Shown here: positions 59,619 through 64,000 of the stretch, piece after piece
Layout: every line of letters begins with the position of its first letter
How positions within the stretch are numbered: the stretch's first letter is position 1
Origin: Culex pipiens pallens
Lineage: Eukaryota; Arthropoda; Insecta; Diptera; Culicidae
Direction of reading: 5' to 3'
Length of the DNA: 64,000 bases
Assembly (NCBI RefSeq): GCF_016801865.2
Contig: NC_068938.1
Location: 223,526,663-223,590,662 of the forward strand
The notes under the pieces: model-generated
Databases searched by the model: none
The model's input: the letters and a program-made list of their open reading frames with translations, nothing else
What the model was told of the DNA's origin: nothing
Position numbers and translations under genes: made by a program

Positions 59619-62600
59619 GTAAGTTTTGGGAATATTTTTTAAAGTGAAGTTTATTTTTTTCTAAACCTTGCACTGCACGGGAAAAACGTTGCGAACTGCG
59701 GCCAGTGTGGAGTTATTTTGTTCGCCCTGCTTCCTTCAAGTCCCACGGGATTCACTTGTTCGTTCGTCCGCACAGGTCCCCATCGGGGCTCGAGTTTCCT
59801 TGCCCGAATCCCATTTCCAATTCAGTCCCGGACATCCACGCCGCACCCGTGTGGCACAATCTTCCCTCTCGACGTCGACGTCGTCGGTCGGTCGGTTTGG
59901 ACGGACGGTCTCTGCTGTATACACTTTTATAATAACCATTTTCACACTGCTGGAACGAAATGGGAAATTCTTTGGGGACCGGCGATTCCCGCGAGACGTT
60001 CATATTACTGTAACGTCAATATGAAAATGAATGTATTATTATAACGTACATACTACACAGCTCCGGCAGCGAGAAAGAGAGACAGAGAGAGGGGCTAATG
60101 TCGAGGGAGCCCTAGCTCAGAGCGAGAAAGAGCGCAGGAACAGCAGGACGACGACGACGACGACCAGAAGAGCCGGGAGATGAAATTGGTGAAATATACC
60201 AGCAGCACCGCCACCACCAACGGAACGGAATATACCGGGATTGGGACGGTAACAGGTCGTGTGAGAGAGCGAACCGAGCGAGGCTGCTGTACTGGGAATA
60301 CACATTTTCACAAAATCGAGAAACAGACCGTACACCACTATAGCAGAAGAGGGCCCTGAGCTGCTCTGCTGGGGCTGCTTGCTATCAACTGAGGGGGTGG
60401 CTTTTCCCGACTCTTTCGGGCGCAGATGAACAGTCGGGGGAAAAAAGTAGAATGGAAAACTTGACTATATGGCACTGAAGTGCCTCAACAGAGCGATGCT
60501 TGCTGGCTGGCTGGCAGTGGCGTACACAAACAGAGCAACGGAAACAGAGACACTCACTCACACAGCGGCACCACACTGCTACAAACACACTGCCAGACAC
60601 AGAAGTTCATGTCTCCCGTGGGAATTCGTCCTGTGCGCTTCTCGCTCTGTGGCAGCACCACAACGTCGGAATATCCTGGTCGACCTCGCTGCTGCGGCGG
60701 CGGCGACTTTCTGCCATCACCACGTGCACCCCCAAACAGTTCGACCACGTGCCTTACAAATAATCGCGCCCAAAACATGCAAAAATCACTTCCTCAAAAG
60801 CTCTCAAAAACAGTACTTTCGGGGTCACCACTGTAACCAGACTACAACCCTGGTTCAAGTCTGCAGATGCGGAAAAGCCGTTCGAATATCTCCTGTTGAC
60901 GTGCGCGCGGTCTTGTCGATACGAACCACCGGGGTTCGGTGGTGCACAGACAGCCAGACAGGACATGTGGATGCACTCCGGTGGGGGTTAACCCTACTAA
61001 TGTAGGGTGGTGGGAGGGATGTCTTAACCTTCGCGTAGCCGCGGTTTTGCATGTTTGGGTTTTGCATCTTGTTACAAAAGTGTGCATTAAAAACAGACCT
61101 CCCCTTCACCCTCGTGGACAATCATCCAAAAATTGTATGAAACGTGGACAATCGTTATAAATTCCCCCTCTTGCTCCCCTTAAAGTTTCCACGAGGTTGG
61201 ATTTTTCAAAAAAATTGTCACCCCAAAATCGACAAAATATTTATTTTTCAAAAAACTTCAAAATTTTAATGGAAATTAAGTGCAATTAGCTGAATTCAAT
61301 TTAAGATGCATTTCTCTGCGTATAGAATCATTTTTAGCATGTTTGGGTTTATTCTAAAAATAATTTGAATTTCAGTGATTTTTCGATGTACAATATACAT
61401 AACTGCAAAGTTTTTTTTTGAGGCATTTTTTTTTCTTCATCAAATCTTACATGTTTAGGAAACTAATAATTTGGCTTGTAATTTAAATTTTCATTATTTT
61501 TTGTTACCTTCAAATGTCAATATCGCGGATTTAGACTTTTTTTCCCTTTTTATACCTCTTCCCTCCCCTTCGACTTTGGTCAGAGTCAATAGTTATAACC
61601 TTAAAAAAATGCAAAAAATCACCTTAATAAAATCGGTTTTAGTTCCAATAAAATTTAGAGAGAGGCAAACATGTTTGTAAATAAAGATAGTACACGGATA
61701 TTTAATGCCTAATCCACACATTTCACAGAATCAACAGGGGAGGATGGATGCGTGGACATGGGGGAATGGGAATGTGGTTGAACCTGAATGTAAAATTTAA
61801 AAACTTTAATTGGCTCATTATTTCGCTTGAAAACAATAAAAATTGGCTCAAATTTCATAATCAAAAACAGATTTAGAAGGCAGCGAAATTATGAGAAATT
61901 ATAATCTGTATCTAAAGCATTGCCTGTATTAGTCTGTATATTTTTGATTTTAGGACCTTTATGGTATTTTCATATTTTTTTTTTGCATCTTAGGGATGGT
62001 CTGCTGGTTGGTATCTCTCTCTTATAATGTAGAATGCATTTCTATCTGTTTTGAACTTTCAAAACTGTAGCGTATATTTGCAGACGTTTATATTGGGACA
62101 AAACGAAGAAAGGTTTGTTTAACAAAAAAGCTATTTTTTCAATTCGCTTGCAATACTCCTCATGTCGACACACGAACGAGTCCATATTGTTCGAAAGCGC
62201 AAATCAGGTCATCATTGGGGCCCTGTATTACCATATAAATTTTGTCAGTATTGTATCACCGCCATCTTGAAAATTTTAAACTTCAGAGCTCGAAAGTAAA
62301 AAAGATAGTCATTTGTTTCCAAGGCCTTCGGATAATTATTATAATCGGTTCTCGACTGAATTGTGATAGTTATTATATAAATTTACAGGCAATCATTTAG
62401 TCGATTATAACAGATTTAATTTAATCAAAGAAAAATACAATCTCAAAAATTGGAAAATATTTTTATTTTCATAATTTTGATATGCATCTGAAATTAATTG
62501 AAGAATTCGAATAATCGAGTTCAATACATCCAACAAATGTTGCAACGCCTCTATCACTGTAATTTCAAACTTTTGGCTTGGGATTTTTTTTTATTTTGTC

Positions 62601-64000
62601 CTCGCATCTACATCAACTAAAAGACATTATTTATTAAAATTTAAAGAACATTTAAAACTGGGATAAAATTGAATTTCTGATTAAAAATTCGATTTCTAAA
62701 GGAAAACTACAAATCTTACATAAAAAACCGAACCTACATTCAACCACTCTTGCTTAATCTTAATCGCTCATAGATTATCGTCTTCTTGGTCCTCTTTATA
62801 CCAAAAGATCCAGTGGAATCCTTCACACCCGAGTAGCAGTGTGCATGCCCGACGTTGGCCGTGAATAAGTAATGGGCGCGAAAAGTCCTGCTGCTGTTGC
62901 ACTTTATCCTTTCCATTGCCATCGCCATCCGTTGTCGTTCGTTCGTTCGCTTTTCGTTCGTCCGACTTGGCTTGGCTTGGCTGTTTGGAAGGACAAAAAA
63001 ATCTACTTTGGCTGTGAGACCTTATTGACCACACACAGCCAATTGGCCACTTAATTACCGTAATCTGTTCGGTTTTGGTTCGTCGCTGCTGTAAAGAATG
63101 ATTTACTGGGATTGAGTTGGGGGTTATAGCGGGGCGATTTTGGGGGGTTAAGAATTTTATTTATTAGCTTTGAAATTTAAATTACACTTAAAGCCAATCA
63201 CTGTACAGAACAATGTCTTTTAAAACTTGAAATTTACGTTGCATCTGGAGTGTTCGTGCCACATCAGGTTACTCATGGTACGATAGATTTTTCCATAGTT
63301 CATAATAGCACCATTTTGCAACGGTAAGTAGTGTGGTGCCATCGGGTGCCACATTTGCCAGCGTGCTCGAGATGGGTGGCGAAAGTAATCAGCTCAGAGT
63401 GGCAACTTTTATGCTTTTCCACTCAACGGTAGACAAAAAAAAAAAAAAAACTTCTCCCCGAAGCCCCGCCAGGAAGTGGCTCTAGGATTGATTGACACCA
63501 AGCGAAATGCCATTAAGTTCCGTCGTCCTTAACCATAGTCACGGTCCTCGACGGTTCCCCAAAAGCCGAACCGTAATGCCTGTCGGTCGGTGTATAAGAT
63601 GACCTATATTTCAGATATTCATTTTATGTTTACTCCCAAAGCACGATGTTGCTTTTTTTTGTTCGAGTGTGGCTGGTGCCCACGTGGAATGGCGCGCCAG
63701 TGATGACCCAAGTTATCATCTGTGAAGCGAGTGTTCCGGGCCCTTTCCCGGAAAGACCGGACCAGTTATGGCACACGTACAACACTCCGAGGGCAGGCCA
63801 GTTTCACGGAACATTAGCCTTCCAACTCAGCCAGGCAGTCAGCGCAGAGCGGTATCGTCCCAACCAGATTCCATATATCCATTAATTTTTACAATTTTAA
63901 AAGGGTCCCCGGTGACCGTTTGATTTGTTTTCCCGCGCTCTCGATTCATTTATTACATTTTTATTATGACTTGATCCAGCGCCCCACTCTGTGCACACTT
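59619..64000 (+). other. First intron of the MSRRKQ gene, running off the window
   Basis: No acceptor with convincing coding text is seen. The proximal 1.4 kb is GC-rich (CGACGTCGACGTCG near 59870, GACGACGACGACGACGACC near 60150), possibly regulatory. Beyond 61.1 kb it is AT-rich with a dispersed-family fragment at 61195-61360. The ORFs at 60469-61005 and 63646-63885 lack domains. Confidence 0.45.

Noticed and set aside
60469..61005. 178-codon ORF and overlapping frames at 60.5-61.1 kb
   Set aside because: Several overlapping frames on both strands, no domain, inside the inferred intron.
63646..63885. 79-codon ORF near the right end
   Set aside because: No motif and no splice context consistent with the neighbouring gene.

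Overview
This is a eukaryotic, insect-type window. Spliced nuclear genes sit in very AT-rich DNA packed with short terminal-inverted-repeat (TIR) and foldback elements. The genes and the repeat style fit a culicine mosquito, most likely Culex; this is inferred from sequence alone. All exon boundaries below were read by eye from GT/AG sites and reading-frame continuity.

Layout. (1) 1-7.0 kb: the 5' two coding exons of hydroxymethylbilane synthase (haem synthesis) on the minus strand, leaving the window at the left, with a 6.8 kb first intron full of nested TIR elements. (2) 7.7-12.9 kb: a nest of MITEs, then a complete Ty1/copia retrotransposon with two apparently identical 175-bp LTRs, a 5-bp target duplication and an intact 1389-residue polyprotein. 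(3) 13-16 kb: AT-rich DNA duplicated in tandem. (4) 16.5-19.9 kb: a minus-strand TLDc-domain gene (MEAK7/TLDC1-like) with a 21-nt microexon and an N-myristoylation start. (5) 20-30 kb: repeats, one intact GC-rich ORF encoding a non-LTR-retrotransposon-type Gag with a WW domain at its N-terminus and no pol beside it, and 1.8 kb of 8-bp satellite. (6) 30.5-33.3 kb: a DDX27/Drs1 DEAD-box helicase. (7) 33.6-48.3 kb: heat shock factor (Hsf), same strand, about 300 bp downstream, with two in-frame cassette exons and a 6.5 kb first intron carrying two retrotransposed insertions with 22- and 26-bp target duplications. (8) 51.6-54.7 kb: an F-box/leucine-rich-repeat gene on the minus strand. (9) 56.3-58.6 kb: a pogo-like MITE interrupted by a 1.96 kb foldback element with arms of about 830-860 bp. 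(10) 59.1-64 kb: 5' leader and 40-nt first coding exon of a gene starting with the MSRRKQ NuRD-binding motif (FOG/u-shaped type), with its first intron running off the right end.

The genes are unrelated housekeeping or regulatory genes and do not form a pathway. The main biology beyond them is transposon stratigraphy. In several places an uninterrupted relative of the interrupted repeat lies in the same window and shows the pre-insertion site. The observations most worth following are the WW-Gag ORF, the long foldback, the Hsf cassette exons and the probably young copia element.
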